From assembly GCA_021776435.1 (NCBI GenBank), contig JAJFFW010000117.1, positions 1-37,635 on the forward strand: 37,635 bases of DNA, given 5' to 3'. The stretch comes from Parvularculaceae bacterium (lineage in GTDB: Bacteria > Pseudomonadota > Alphaproteobacteria > Caulobacterales > Parvularculaceae). A program made the translations under genes and the position numbers. The notes under the pieces are model-generated. The model made no database searches. It was not told the origin of the DNA and was given only the letters and a program-made list of their open reading frames with translations. This document shows positions 8,291-16,571 of the stretch, piece by piece (the stretch's first letter is position 1; each line of letters opens with the position of its first letter).

Positions 8291-9109
8291 ATGGACGAGG
8301 CCGTTGCATCCGCCGTTGCGAGCATCCGCAAGGTCCACGGTTCAGCGTTTCCCGAAACCGTTCTTATTTTGGGCAGTGGCCTCGGTCGGTTTGGCGAGCA
8401 TGTGAAGGCTGAAACGATCCTTCCCTATGATACTATTGAGGGCTTTCCGGTCTCGACGGTCGCCGGTCATCAGGGCCGGCTGTTGATCGGCGAGGCCGGC
8501 GGCGCGCCGCTCGCCTGCATGCAGGGCCGTCTGCACGTTTACGAAGGCCACCCGATTCAGGAAATTGCCGTACCTATCCGGACGTTTCGTGCGCTTGGCG
8601 TCAAGCGCTTGATCGTCACAAATGCGGCGGGGAGCTTGCGCAAAAACATGGGGCCGGGTTCGCTGATGGTCATCGAAGACCACATCAATTTATCAGGGTG
8701 CAATCCGCTGATCGGCCCGAATGACGACGAAACGGGGCCGCGCTTTCCCGATATGAGCACAGTGTATGATGTTGAGTTACGCACCCGTCTACGGGCGGCA
8801 GGAGAAGCCGAAGATGTGAAACTCGATGCGGGGGTTTATCTTTATACGACCGGCCCGAGTTTTGAGACGCCCGCTGAAATTCGCATGTTTGCGAAGCTCG
8901 GTGCTGACGCTGTGGGAATGTCCACCGTTCCGGAAGCAATTGTTGCGGTCCATTGCGGCATGCGCGTGGTCGGGCTCTCGCTGATCACCAACCATGCCGC
9001 CGGTATTGCCGTGCACCCGATTACCCATACGGAAACCCTTGAGGAAGGTGAGAAGGCTTATGAAAAGATGAGCCGGTTGATGTTGCGTTTTCTCACGACA
9101 CTTGCGTGA
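8291..9109 (+). CDS. Purine nucleoside phosphorylase (trimeric type)
   Basis: This 272-residue cytosolic enzyme of the PNP/MTAP family cleaves purine nucleosides with phosphate to the base and (deoxy)ribose 1-phosphate. Visible family blocks are the phosphate-binding LILGSGLG, GHQGRLLIG with the following MQGRLHVYEGH, VTNAAGSLRKNMGPGSLMVIEDHINL, the GPSFETPAEIRM substrate loop, GADAVGMSTVPEAIVA and SLITNHAAGI. The Asn in ITNHA fits inosine/guanosine-type rather than adenosine-preferring enzymes by family knowledge. I chose ATG 8291 because AAAGGAA lies about 6 bases upstream. The gene is separated from the receptor by a terminator but shares direction and theme; it supplies hypoxanthine and guanine to the upstream catabolic enzymes. 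It converges on the next gene. Confidence 0.93.
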   Translation: MDEAVASAVASIRKVHGSAFPETVLILGSGLGRFGEHVKAETILPYDTIEGFPVSTVAGHQGRLLIGEAGGAPLACMQGRLHVYEGHPIQEIAVPIRTFRALGVKRLIVTNAAGSLRKNMGPGSLMVIEDHINLSGCNPLIGPNDDETGPRFPDMSTVYDVELRTRLRAAGEAEDVKLDAGVYLYTTGPSFETPAEIRMFAKLGADAVGMSTVPEAIVAVHCGMRVVGLSLITNHAAGIAVHPITHTETLEEGEKAYEKMSRLMLRFLTTLA

Positions 9110-9128
9110 TGATTCAGATATCGGTGAA

Positions 9129-9713
9129 TCAATTTATAAACTCGTCCAAGGTGGCTTCAATTTTTCGGACTTGGTTCGCTTTGTCGAAATAACGCTCTTC
9201 AGTACAAAGATCCGCGATCCCTAAGTGAATGTTTTTCCAGTCATCAGCCGCCAGAAGGCTGAGTGCTTGCGGAAAGAAAATTTCTTCCTCCTTTCGCATA
9301 TGGCGAGTAATTGTTTCGATATATTCCTTGGCGGTCCCAATCAGAAGCTCAAGTGGAATTTCCTGATCGTTCAAGACACCTTCAACTTGACGGGCGAAGT
9401 TTTGTACGAGGACTGAGAGTTTAATATGCTCAGTATGAAGCTCGTGCAAAGGCTCACAACGACCTGTGATGCGCTCAAAGACTACATCATAAACGAGATC
9501 CTCTTTTTTGTGGTGCATTTCGTCTGGAAACAAGGAAAAGTATTCACAAAGCAAGCGCAGAATTTCGTAATTTGGTGAATCGCCACCGGCCAGTTTGGCG
9601 ATTTCTATCTCGAAGCGATCGAGAAAGCGCTGAAATCGCACATGATCTTGCACTAGATCGTCTGTAATTGCTGTCATATATGAGAAGCTATCATTGGCTG
9701 ATAATAACGCCAT
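9129..9713 (-). CDS. Hemerythrin-like (HHE domain) protein
   Basis: The protein has up to 194 residues and is all-helical in character, with the spaced His/Glu ligands of a hemerythrin di-iron site. Numbering from the second Met, these are H12 (DHVRF), H55/H56 with E59 (MHHKKED), H81/H84 (HTEH) and H126 with E130/E131 (HMRKEEE). Hemerythrin-like proteins bind oxygen, sense oxygen or NO, or help with iron-sulfur repair; nothing here tells which. Two starts are possible: ATG 9713, or ATG 9677, which gives a conventional N-terminus just before the first helix. Neither has a convincing ribosome-binding site. It is divergent from mobA with a short gap and convergent with the nucleoside phosphorylase, so it is probably a single-gene unit. 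Confidence 0.85.
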   Translation of the reverse strand: MALLSANDSFSYMTAITDDLVQDHVRFQRFLDRFEIEIAKLAGGDSPNYEILRLLCEYFSLFPDEMHHKKEDLVYDVVFERITGRCEPLHELHTEHIKLSVLVQNFARQVEGVLNDQEIPLELLIGTAKEYIETITRHMRKEEEIFFPQALSLLAADDWKNIHLGIADLCTEERYFDKANQVRKIEATLDEFIN

Positions 9714-9762
9714 CGGTCACGCCGTCGCAGGTGTTTAGGTCGATGGCGAATGGGCGGGTCGA

Positions 9763-10389
9763 ATGAAAAAGAGCAAAACCAATCAAGGCGTTACTGGAAA
9801 AAAAGCACTTGTCCATTGCTTTATTTTGGCAGGCGGCCAATCGCAGCGTATGGGCGGTAGCGATAAGGCTGAGACCGTCCTGGCGGGGAAGCGGCTTTTC
9901 GACCACGTCTTCTCACGGATATCGCCGCAGGTCGACCGTGTGCTGATTTGCGGGCCGAAGAACTATGGAAGTGGTTTGATGGCGGTGAAGGATCATGCGG
10001 ACGGACCAAAAGGGCCGGTTGCAGGTCTTTATGCCGCCCATATATGGATGCGAGAAAACGCGCCCGATTGTGCTGGATTTTTCACTGTGCCGGTGGACGG
10101 GCCGTTTTTACCGCATGATTTGGTTGCTCGTCTTGGTGTCCGAGGGGGAGCAGCAATCGCTGCCGATGACCAAAGCGATCATCCGACATTTGCTTATTGG
10201 TCTCTAGCGGCGCTTAACAATTGTTGGCCTTCGCTAAAGGGCGCCTCTTCGATTTCATTACGTCAGATCGTTGATCTGTGTGGTGCGCGCCGCGAGATTT
10301 GGAATGATCCGTATGTGTTTCAAAATATCAACTCGCCCCATGATCTAAGATCGGCGGAGGCGCGTAAAAACAAGTCGGAGAAAGGGTAA
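9763..10389 (+). CDS. mobA: Molybdenum cofactor guanylyltransferase MobA
   Basis: The protein has 208 residues. The nucleotide-binding signature FILAGGQSQRMGGSDKA near residue 20 and the metal-binding VPVDGPFLP (usually VPCDxPFLP) identify the MobA family, which joins GMP to molybdopterin to make the MGD cofactor. The first 16 residues are polar and not conserved, but ATG 9763 has a G-rich stretch upstream and is kept. The gene runs tail to tail with the formate dehydrogenase operon (only five bases between stop codons). That fits its role: FdsA-type enzymes need bis-MGD, whereas the xanthine dehydrogenase served by XdhC normally uses a molybdopterin form without guanosine. No terminator separates the converging genes. 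Confidence 0.9.
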   Translation: MKKSKTNQGVTGKKALVHCFILAGGQSQRMGGSDKAETVLAGKRLFDHVFSRISPQVDRVLICGPKNYGSGLMAVKDHADGPKGPVAGLYAAHIWMRENAPDCAGFFTVPVDGPFLPHDLVARLGVRGGAAIAADDQSDHPTFAYWSLAALNNCWPSLKGASSISLRQIVDLCGARREIWNDPYVFQNINSPHDLRSAEARKNKSEKG

Positions 10390-10394
10390 TCCTT

Positions 10395-10625
10395 TCAAAC
10401 CGTATCCGAGAGAGTCTCGGCGGCGGATATCACCAGTGGATTCACCCCTTCGATGCTTTCCTTTAAAGTCGCCAATAAGTCGCGACGCATCCGCGGGGCC
10501 CAGAACATGCGAAGATGGTTGGCGACGCCTTTGACGGCCTCTTCCTCGCCATAGGGTTCAAAATACTGTGCGATCTGATTGGCCATTCGGATGAGGTCGA
10601 CACGTTCCAAGTTATTTTCCTTCAT
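10395..10625 (-). CDS. fdsD: NAD-dependent formate dehydrogenase delta subunit FdsD
   Basis: This 76-residue protein has the FdsD family core DLIRMANQIAQYFEPYG, EEEAVKGVANHLRMFW and PRMRRDLL. The small subunit is required for an active, stable FdsGBA complex; its exact role is less clear than that of the catalytic subunits. It is the last gene of the operon. The start is not settled. ATG 10625 overlaps the fdhD end by 14 bases; a TTG at 10610, one base after the fdhD stop, has AAGGA seven bases before it and would give a 71-residue protein. A longer N-terminal extension up to 10742 is in frame but lies wholly over fdhD and is unlikely. Confidence 0.85.
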   Translation of the reverse strand: MKENNLERVDLIRMANQIAQYFEPYGEEEAVKGVANHLRMFWAPRMRRDLLATLKESIEGVNPLVISAAETLSDTV

Positions 10626-11427
10626 CAAAATTGACGATGCATCCATTCGGTCCCCGGCAACGTATCGCCAGACCCGCAGCGCTGGCGAGGTCGAGGGCGC
10701 GTCCTGTCGGCGCCGATATTGTCGCCAGGAGCGGCGCCCCAAAAGCAGCTGCTTTTTGCACCAGTTCCATGCTGCAACGACTGGTCATAACGATAAAGCC
10801 ATCTTCGGGTTTTTCTTCGTTGGCGATGAGGGCGCCGATCAATTTGTCGAGTGCATTGTGGCGTCCAATATCTTCTCGCACCAAACTGATCTCGCCAGCG
10901 AGATGGCACCAGGCAGCCGCATGAACGGTGCAGGTGACTGTGTTTAGAGGTTGAAAAGTCTTGAGTGCATTAAAGGCGTGAATGATCGTGTCATCATTGA
11001 TTTGTGCCGGTAGGATGGGTCGTGCGGGCGTCTTGACGGTATCGGCGAGGCTCTCGACTCCGCAAAGTCCACATCCCGTTCGACCCTCGAGCGCTCGGAA
11101 TTTGTGGACGCGCTCCGTCAACGCATCAGGGGGGATCGTGATATCCACCGTCCAGCCCTCAGGATGAGCGCGCACGTCCATCTCTTCGATCTTGTCCACA
11201 TCCGAGACGACGCCCTCAGTGAAAGCGAGCCCACGTGCGAAGTCTTCAAAATCCATTGGAGTCGCGAGCATCACTACCCAGGGTCTGCCGTTAAACCCGA
11301 TTTCAACAGGTTCTTCCTCAGCGATCCCCCAATCAGAAAACTCGCGCGATCCGGCGCTGACGTCGCCGGAAACGGATCGCCGTCGCCAGCCTGGTAATGA
11401 GGAGAGATCGCGATTTTCGGCTGTCAT
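10612..11427 (-). CDS. fdhD: FdhD / FdsC formate dehydrogenase accessory sulfurtransferase
   Basis: The protein has 271 residues. The FdhD family hallmark CGLC (C119, C122) lies in GRTGCGLCGVES, followed by TCTVHAAAW, VREDIGRHNALDKLIG, SRCSMELVQKAA and the ISAPTGRALDLA block. FdhD/FdsC passes sulfur from a cysteine desulfurase to bis-MGD and hands the sulfurated cofactor to the formate dehydrogenase catalytic subunit. The start overlaps the fdsA stop as ATGA, and the order G-B-A-C-D is the classical fds operon order, so co-expression with the enzyme is clear. The domain is complete; the N-terminal 30 residues are variable as in other members. Confidence 0.94.
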   Translation of the reverse strand: MTAENRDLSSLPGWRRRSVSGDVSAGSREFSDWGIAEEEPVEIGFNGRPWVVMLATPMDFEDFARGLAFTEGVVSDVDKIEEMDVRAHPEGWTVDITIPPDALTERVHKFRALEGRTGCGLCGVESLADTVKTPARPILPAQINDDTIIHAFNALKTFQPLNTVTCTVHAAAWCHLAGEISLVREDIGRHNALDKLIGALIANEEKPEDGFIVMTSRCSMELVQKAAAFGAPLLATISAPTGRALDLASAAGLAIRCRGPNGCIVNFDEGK

Positions 11428-14261
11428 TCGGCGGGTTCACTGATAATGGTCATGGCCGGGCGGCGCTCTATGCGCTGAGCCTGCCACTCTGCGGGATGGT
11501 TGCTGAGCGTGACCTGGACGGCGGTGACTTTGTATTCCGGGCAATTGGTCGCCCAATCCGAAAGTTCCGTGGTCACCACATTTGCGCCAGTCGTCGCATG
11601 ATGAAATGTCGTGTAGACAACGCCTGGCGGCACTCGATCCGTAATTTCTGCACGCAAAGTGACCTGTCCCTTACGGCTCGTAAGCGATACCAGCGCACCG
11701 TCAGTGACACCGCGCAGTTCAGCATCAACCGGATGGATTTCAAGAAGGTCTTCACCGTGCCAGCGGATGTTTTCCGTGCGCCTGGTCTGGGTCCCGACAT
11801 TGTATTGCGAAAGAATGCGGCCGGTTGTCAGGATAAGCGGGAAGTACCGGTTGGCTCTCTCTTCTGTCGGTATGTACTGGGTGATCATGAATTGACCTTT
11901 GCCACGGACGAAGCCGTCCACATGCATTATTGGCGTGCCTTCGGGCGCAGTCTCGTTGCATGGCCACTGCACGCTTCGGGCTTGGTCAAGGTAGTCGAAG
12001 CTGACGCCCGAAAATGTCGGTGTCAGTCTTGCTATTTCATCCATGATTTCCGCTGCGCTGTTATAATGCATGGGATAGCCCATTGCTGTGGCGAGGCGGC
12101 TGGCGACTTCCCATTCCTGAAGCTCGCATTTCGGTTTCATGACAGGGCGGACGCGATTGATGCGGCGTTCTGCATTTATAAACGTTCCGTCTTTTTCAAG
12201 AAACGACGTCCCCGGAAGGAATATATGGGCGAAGGCCGCAGTTTCGTTCAAAAATAGATCTTGAACAACGACGCATTCCATGGCTTCAAGGGCCGCCATC
12301 ACATGTTTGAGGTCCGGGTCGGACTGGGCGATGTCTTCTCCCTGTACGAAGATGCCCTTGAATGAACCGTCGAGCGCTGCTGCAAACATATTGGGAATGC
12401 GCAATCCCGGCTCAGAATCGATCTTCACGCCCCAGTCGCCCTCGAATAAATCGCGCACGCCTGCATCTGAAACATGCCGATACCCGGGCAGCTCATGCGG
12501 GAACGATCCCATGTCGCACGAGCCTTGAACATTGTTTTGACCCCGTAGCGGGTTCACCCCGACGCCGACCCGGCCAACATTACCGGTGACCATTGCCAGA
12601 TTAGCCATGCCCATCACCATGGAGGATCCCTGACTATGCTCAGTAACGCCGAGGCCATAATAGATCGCGGCCGTGTCAGCATTTGCATAGAGGCGCGCGG
12701 CGGCCCGAATCTCGCTGGCTGGAACGCTGGTCTTGTTTTCAAGCGCTTCAGGTGAATTTGATGGATCGGAGATAAACGTTTTCCAACGCTCAAAAGAGTC
12801 TTCATCGCAACGCTCCGCCACATAACTCGAGTCAGCCAGGCCCTCGGTCACCACGACATGGGCGAGTGCGTTGACGACCGCGACGTTTGTGCCCGGCTTC
12901 AATTGCAAATGATGCGTGGCGCGTACATGCGGGGTTTCGACCAGATCGATCCGGCGTGGGTCGACGACAATCAGTTTTGCCCCTTCGCGCAGGCGCCGTT
13001 TCATGCGAGAGGCGAAAACCGGGTGCGCATCGGTGGGATTTGAGCCAATCAGCAACATGACATCAGCGTGATCGACTGATTTAAAATCTTGAGTGCCAGC
13101 GGATGTTCCAAAGGTTTGCTTCAGGCCGTATCCGGTCGGCGAGTGGCAAACGCGTGCGCAGGTATCGACATTGTTATTAGCGAACGCGGTGCGCACAAGT
13201 TTCTGCACGAGGAAGACTTCTTCATTCGTGCAGCGTGAAGAGGTTATGCCGCCTAAGGCGCCGCGACCGTATTTTTCTTGTATTATTTTAAACCGCGCCG
13301 CCGTGTGGGTGATCGCTTCGTCCCAGCTCACTTCCTTCCATGGGTCTGTTATTTGCTCACGGATCATCGGGTTCGTGATGCGATCCTTATGGGTGGCGTA
13401 TCCAAAAGCAAATCGCCCTTTGACGCAGGAATGTCCTTCATTGGCGCCGCCGTCTTTGTGGGGAACCATGCGCACAACGTCTTCGCCTTGGAGCTCGGCT
13501 TTGAAAGAACAGCCAACACCGCAATAAGCGCAGGTTGTGATAACGCTGCGGGTCGGCATGCCGTGTTCAACGACTGAGCGTTCCATGAGCGTTGCGGTCG
13601 GGCAGGCCTGCACGCACGCGCCGCAAGAAACGCATTCGGAATCCATAAAGGCTTCGCCAGCGCTGGCGGCGACTTTGGAATTGAATCCCCGCCCTTCGAT
13701 CGTCAGAGCGAATGTGCCTTGTATCTCATCACAGGCGCGTACGCAGCGCGAGCAGACAATGCACTTCGACGGATCAAAATCGAAATACGGATTGCTCAGG
13801 TCTTTTTCCTGGCTGAGATGGTTTTCGCCCGTAAACCCGTATCTCACATCGCGAAGTCCAACTTCGCCGGCCGTGTCTTGCAACTCGCAATCACCATTGG
13901 CGGCGCAGGTCAGACAGTCGAGAGGATGATCGGAGATGTATAATTCCATTACGCCGCGACGAAGGCGTTCCAGCCGTGCACTTTGGGTACGGACTTTCAT
14001 GCCGTCCCCAACAGGGGTCGTGCAAGATGATGGCGTTCCTTTGGCGCCGTCGATTTCAACAAGGCACATGCGGCATGATCCGAAAGCGTCTAGGGAATCT
14101 GTTGCGCACAGTTTGGGAATATCAACGCCGCATTCGCTGGCGGCGCGCATAACTGATGTTCCCGAGGGAACGGTGACCGATATGCCGTTGATCTCAAGCT
14201 GCACTTTGTGTTCAGCTTTGCTCTCCGGCGTGCCATAATCATGTTCTTTGATGAGAGGCAT
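11424..14261 (-). CDS. fdsA: NAD-dependent formate dehydrogenase alpha subunit FdsA (Mo/bis-MGD)
   Basis: This 945-residue catalytic subunit oxidises formate to CO2 in the cytosol. Domains in order: an N-terminal 2Fe-2S ferredoxin domain (C52, C63, C66, C80); a NuoG-like His-Cys cluster (H112, C116, C119, C125); two ferredoxin-type 4Fe-4S sites (C167/170/173/177 and C210/213/216/220); the 4Fe-4S site of the molybdopterin domain (C244, C247, C251, C279); then the bis-MGD oxidoreductase domain. The active-site metal ligand is C372 in CARVCHSPTG, so this is the cysteine and not the selenocysteine form. The C-terminal MGD-binding fold includes LTTGRILSQYNVGTQTRR. All expected cluster ligands are present. 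It lies between fdsB (12-base gap) and fdhD (ATGA overlap). Confidence 0.96.
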   Translation of the reverse strand: MPLIKEHDYGTPESKAEHKVQLEINGISVTVPSGTSVMRAASECGVDIPKLCATDSLDAFGSCRMCLVEIDGAKGTPSSCTTPVGDGMKVRTQSARLERLRRGVMELYISDHPLDCLTCAANGDCELQDTAGEVGLRDVRYGFTGENHLSQEKDLSNPYFDFDPSKCIVCSRCVRACDEIQGTFALTIEGRGFNSKVAASAGEAFMDSECVSCGACVQACPTATLMERSVVEHGMPTRSVITTCAYCGVGCSFKAELQGEDVVRMVPHKDGGANEGHSCVKGRFAFGYATHKDRITNPMIREQITDPWKEVSWDEAITHTAARFKIIQEKYGRGALGGITSSRCTNEEVFLVQKLVRTAFANNNVDTCARVCHSPTGYGLKQTFGTSAGTQDFKSVDHADVMLLIGSNPTDAHPVFASRMKRRLREGAKLIVVDPRRIDLVETPHVRATHHLQLKPGTNVAVVNALAHVVVTEGLADSSYVAERCDEDSFERWKTFISDPSNSPEALENKTSVPASEIRAAARLYANADTAAIYYGLGVTEHSQGSSMVMGMANLAMVTGNVGRVGVGVNPLRGQNNVQGSCDMGSFPHELPGYRHVSDAGVRDLFEGDWGVKIDSEPGLRIPNMFAAALDGSFKGIFVQGEDIAQSDPDLKHVMAALEAMECVVVQDLFLNETAAFAHIFLPGTSFLEKDGTFINAERRINRVRPVMKPKCELQEWEVASRLATAMGYPMHYNSAAEIMDEIARLTPTFSGVSFDYLDQARSVQWPCNETAPEGTPIMHVDGFVRGKGQFMITQYIPTEERANRYFPLILTTGRILSQYNVGTQTRRTENIRWHGEDLLEIHPVDAELRGVTDGALVSLTSRKGQVTLRAEITDRVPPGVVYTTFHHATTGANVVTTELSDWATNCPEYKVTAVQVTLSNHPAEWQAQRIERRPAMTIISEPAE

Positions 14262-14273
14262 GGCGTGCGTCCT

Positions 14274-15839
14274 CTATGGGGTTGCGCGCTTGCGCGCGTC
14301 AGGAATATCGAAATCTTCCGGAAATTTTTCTAACGCGCTTAAAACGGGCATCGGGGTTAGTCCGCCCATTGCGCAAAGTGAGCCGTCGGTCATGATCTCG
14401 CAGAGGTCTGTAAGGAGTGCGACATTCGCAGCGATGTTCTCGCCGTTGCGGATCTTGCTGATGGTTTCCGCCCCGCGCACGGCGCCGATCCGGCAGGGCG
14501 TGCATTTTCCGCATGATTCTTCGGCGCAAAACGTCATGGAGAATTCAGCCTGGCGCGCCATGTCAACACTATCGTCGAACACCACGACGCCGCCATGGCC
14601 GAGCATCGCGCCGGCGTCAACAAAGGCTTCGTAATCCATCGGCAGGTCGAGCTCGTCGGCAGTGAGGTAAGCGCCTAAAGGGCCGCCAACTTGGACAGCG
14701 CGCAAAGGCCGACCGGTGAAAGAGCCACCGCCAAATTCTTCGATCAACTCCCGTAAAGTGACGCCAAAGGCTTTTTCAACCAGTCCGCCGCGCTTAATAT
14801 TGCCGGCGAGTTGGAAAGGCTGCGTCCCGCGCGAGCGACCCATGCCGTAATTGCGATAGGCCGTTGCCCCTTCGGCGAGGATGAATGGAACAGCAGCCAA
14901 TGTCAGGACATTATTGACAATCGTCGGCTTTCCGAAGAGGCCTTTAATTGCCGGGATTGGCGGCTTTACACGGACTTCACCGCGTTTGCCTTCAAGGCTC
15001 TCAAGCATCGAAGTCTCTTCACCGCAGATATATGCGCCAGCGCCGCGACGCAGCTCGATACTAAACGCGCGGCCGGAATCCGCTATATTCTCGCCGAGAA
15101 GCCCAACGTCTTCAAAGGCGGTTATGGCATTCGTCATGATGCGGAGGGCGGCGGGATATTCGGACCGAAGATATATCAACCCATGCTCAGCGCCTGTGGC
15201 GAAGCCGGCAATGATCATGCCTTCGATCAGCGCAAATGGGTCGCCTTCCATGATCATCCGGTCGGCGAAAGTGCCGCTGTCGCCCTCGTCGGCATTGGCG
15301 CAGATGAACTTTTGATCGGAGGATTGCGCAAGCGCCGTTTTCCATTTGATCCCGGCCGGGAACCCTGCGCCGCCGCGACCGCGAAGGCCCGATTCGATCA
15401 TCTCTTCGACGATTGCTTCAGAAGTCATCGTGGCGGCTTTTTCCAACCCTTTGAGACCGCCATGACGGCGATAGGCGTCAAGGTCGAGCGGGTCGATAAT
15501 ACCGCAACGTGCAAAAGTCAGACGTTCCTGCCTTGCGAAAAATGGATGCTCGTCAACGATGCCGATACAGAGCGCGTTCTCACCGCCCTCGTAAAACCGG
15601 GATTCGAAAAGCGCGGCGACATTTGCCGTCGTGACCGGGCCATAACCAAGGCGCTTGCCATTCGCTTCGATTTCCACGAGTGGTTCCAGCCAATAGGCGC
15701 CGCGCGATCCGGTGCGGATGATCTTTACGTCAATGCCGGCACTGCGCGCATTTTGTACGATAACTTCGGCCACTTCGTTGGCGCCGACCGAACACGCCGC
15801 TGAATCCTGAGGAATATAGATAATGTACGGATCAGCCAT
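14274..15839 (-). CDS. fdsB: NAD-dependent formate dehydrogenase beta subunit FdsB (NuoF-like, FMN/NAD)
   Basis: This 521-residue protein has a thioredoxin-like N-terminal part (about 1-120) followed by a NuoF-type flavoprotein domain. GLRGRGGAGFP (about 151-161) and NADEGDSGTF bind FMN/NAD, and GAGAYICGEETSMLESLEG is the second nucleotide motif. Near the C-terminus, CAEESCGKCTPCRIG plus a later Cys hold a 4Fe-4S cluster. In the FdsABG complex this subunit takes electrons from FdsA and reduces NAD+. It overlaps the end of fdsG by 8 bases and is followed closely by fdsA. Length and motifs are complete. Confidence 0.95.
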   Translation of the reverse strand: MADPYIIYIPQDSAACSVGANEVAEVIVQNARSAGIDVKIIRTGSRGAYWLEPLVEIEANGKRLGYGPVTTANVAALFESRFYEGGENALCIGIVDEHPFFARQERLTFARCGIIDPLDLDAYRRHGGLKGLEKAATMTSEAIVEEMIESGLRGRGGAGFPAGIKWKTALAQSSDQKFICANADEGDSGTFADRMIMEGDPFALIEGMIIAGFATGAEHGLIYLRSEYPAALRIMTNAITAFEDVGLLGENIADSGRAFSIELRRGAGAYICGEETSMLESLEGKRGEVRVKPPIPAIKGLFGKPTIVNNVLTLAAVPFILAEGATAYRNYGMGRSRGTQPFQLAGNIKRGGLVEKAFGVTLRELIEEFGGGSFTGRPLRAVQVGGPLGAYLTADELDLPMDYEAFVDAGAMLGHGGVVVFDDSVDMARQAEFSMTFCAEESCGKCTPCRIGAVRGAETISKIRNGENIAANVALLTDLCEIMTDGSLCAMGGLTPMPVLSALEKFPEDFDIPDARKRATP

Positions 15840-16311
15840 TGGCCCCGTTCAACTTTCTTGTTGCCGTCTTGTTCAATGCGTCAGAAATGTTTTCTTTGTT
15901 GGCGCGGCCAATGAGTTGACCGCTAACCATCGCTGCGGGACCGAGCGCACAATTGCCTAGGCAATAAACAGTCTCGATTACAGATTTGACGCCATCGCTT
16001 TCTGGGGGACTTATCTCCAGCGCTTCCGCCAGAGTGTCGCAACCCATCGCCTGGCAGGCTTCACCGCGGCAAAGTTTGACGATTGGGCCATCGGGGGGCG
16101 CATCGCGGAAATCATGATAAAAAGAGGCGACGCCATGCACATCTGCTCTGGATAAATTCAATTCCTCAGCGAGGACTGGGATCGTCTCACGGGGAATAAA
16201 ACCAGCTTCTTCCTGAATATCATGAAGGATCTCGATCAGCGCATCCGGCCGGCTCGCCTGCGCCCGGCAAAGCGCTCTGGTTCTCTCAGTGAGGTCGGAT
16301 TCAGCGTTCAT
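15832..16311 (-). CDS. fdsG: NAD-dependent formate dehydrogenase gamma subunit FdsG (NuoE-like)
   Basis: This 159-residue protein is the first gene of the fds operon. It is a NuoE-type thioredoxin-like 2Fe-2S protein: a helical N-terminus with ILHDIQEEAGFIP and the VHGVASFYHDF block, then cluster ligands C81 and C86 (LCRGEACQAMG) and C117 and C121 (YCLGNCALGPA). It accompanies FdsB as the electron-transfer subunit. ATG 16311 has no obvious ribosome-binding site upstream. The 260-base gap before it contains a palindromic repeat element, and the promoter must be within or near that gap; I could not pick out a convincing -10/-35 pair. Confidence 0.93.
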   Translation of the reverse strand: MNAESDLTERTRALCRAQASRPDALIEILHDIQEEAGFIPRETIPVLAEELNLSRADVHGVASFYHDFRDAPPDGPIVKLCRGEACQAMGCDTLAEALEISPPESDGVKSVIETVYCLGNCALGPAAMVSGQLIGRANKENISDALNKTATRKLNGANG

Positions 16312-16414
16312 TTACAATGCTTAAACGGCGCGAAACGGGTCAGCGCGCAGTCTATCCCCGATGGCGCCCGGCCGCAATGCGCGTGGAGACCTGCGCGCGC
16401 CGCATCATTCATTA

Positions 16415-16539
16415 CACCCCCTCCGTCTCACCCGGATCAGATCCGGGCTCGCTGCCTCCCCCGTCAAAACGGGGGAGGCATAGGCTTGCGTTCGCTGCAT
16501 GGTGATTCTTCCCCGCTTGCGGGGGAGGCGAAGGGGGTG
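16415..16539. repeat. Compound palindromic intergenic element (REP/MITE-like)
   Basis: A 125-base element fills the middle of the gap between the aldehyde dehydrogenase and fdsG genes. Outer imperfect inverted arms (16415-16428 and 16526-16539, 12 of 14 bases complementary) enclose three hairpins: CCCGGAT/ATCCGGG (16431-16447, three-base CAG loop), a perfect 11-base-pair GCCTCCCCCGT/ACGGGGGAGGC stem (16454-16479, CAAA loop), and CTTCCCCGC/GCGGGGGAG (16508-16527). No open frame or transposase is associated. The structure resembles non-autonomous repetitive extragenic elements of alphaproteobacteria. Whether it is repeated in the genome cannot be seen from this window. It lacks a T tract in either direction, so it is not a simple terminator. 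Confidence 0.7.
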
Positions 16540-16571
16540 AAGGCAGGTTTATTCAGCATTGACGATAAAAT

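Noticed and set aside
11397-12257. Plus-strand open frame of 286 codons
   Set aside because: Antisense to the 3' end of fdsA and the start of fdhD; no recognisable motif.
14811-15803. Plus-strand open frame of 330 codons
   Set aside because: Antisense to fdsB, whose FMN, NAD and cluster motifs are complete.
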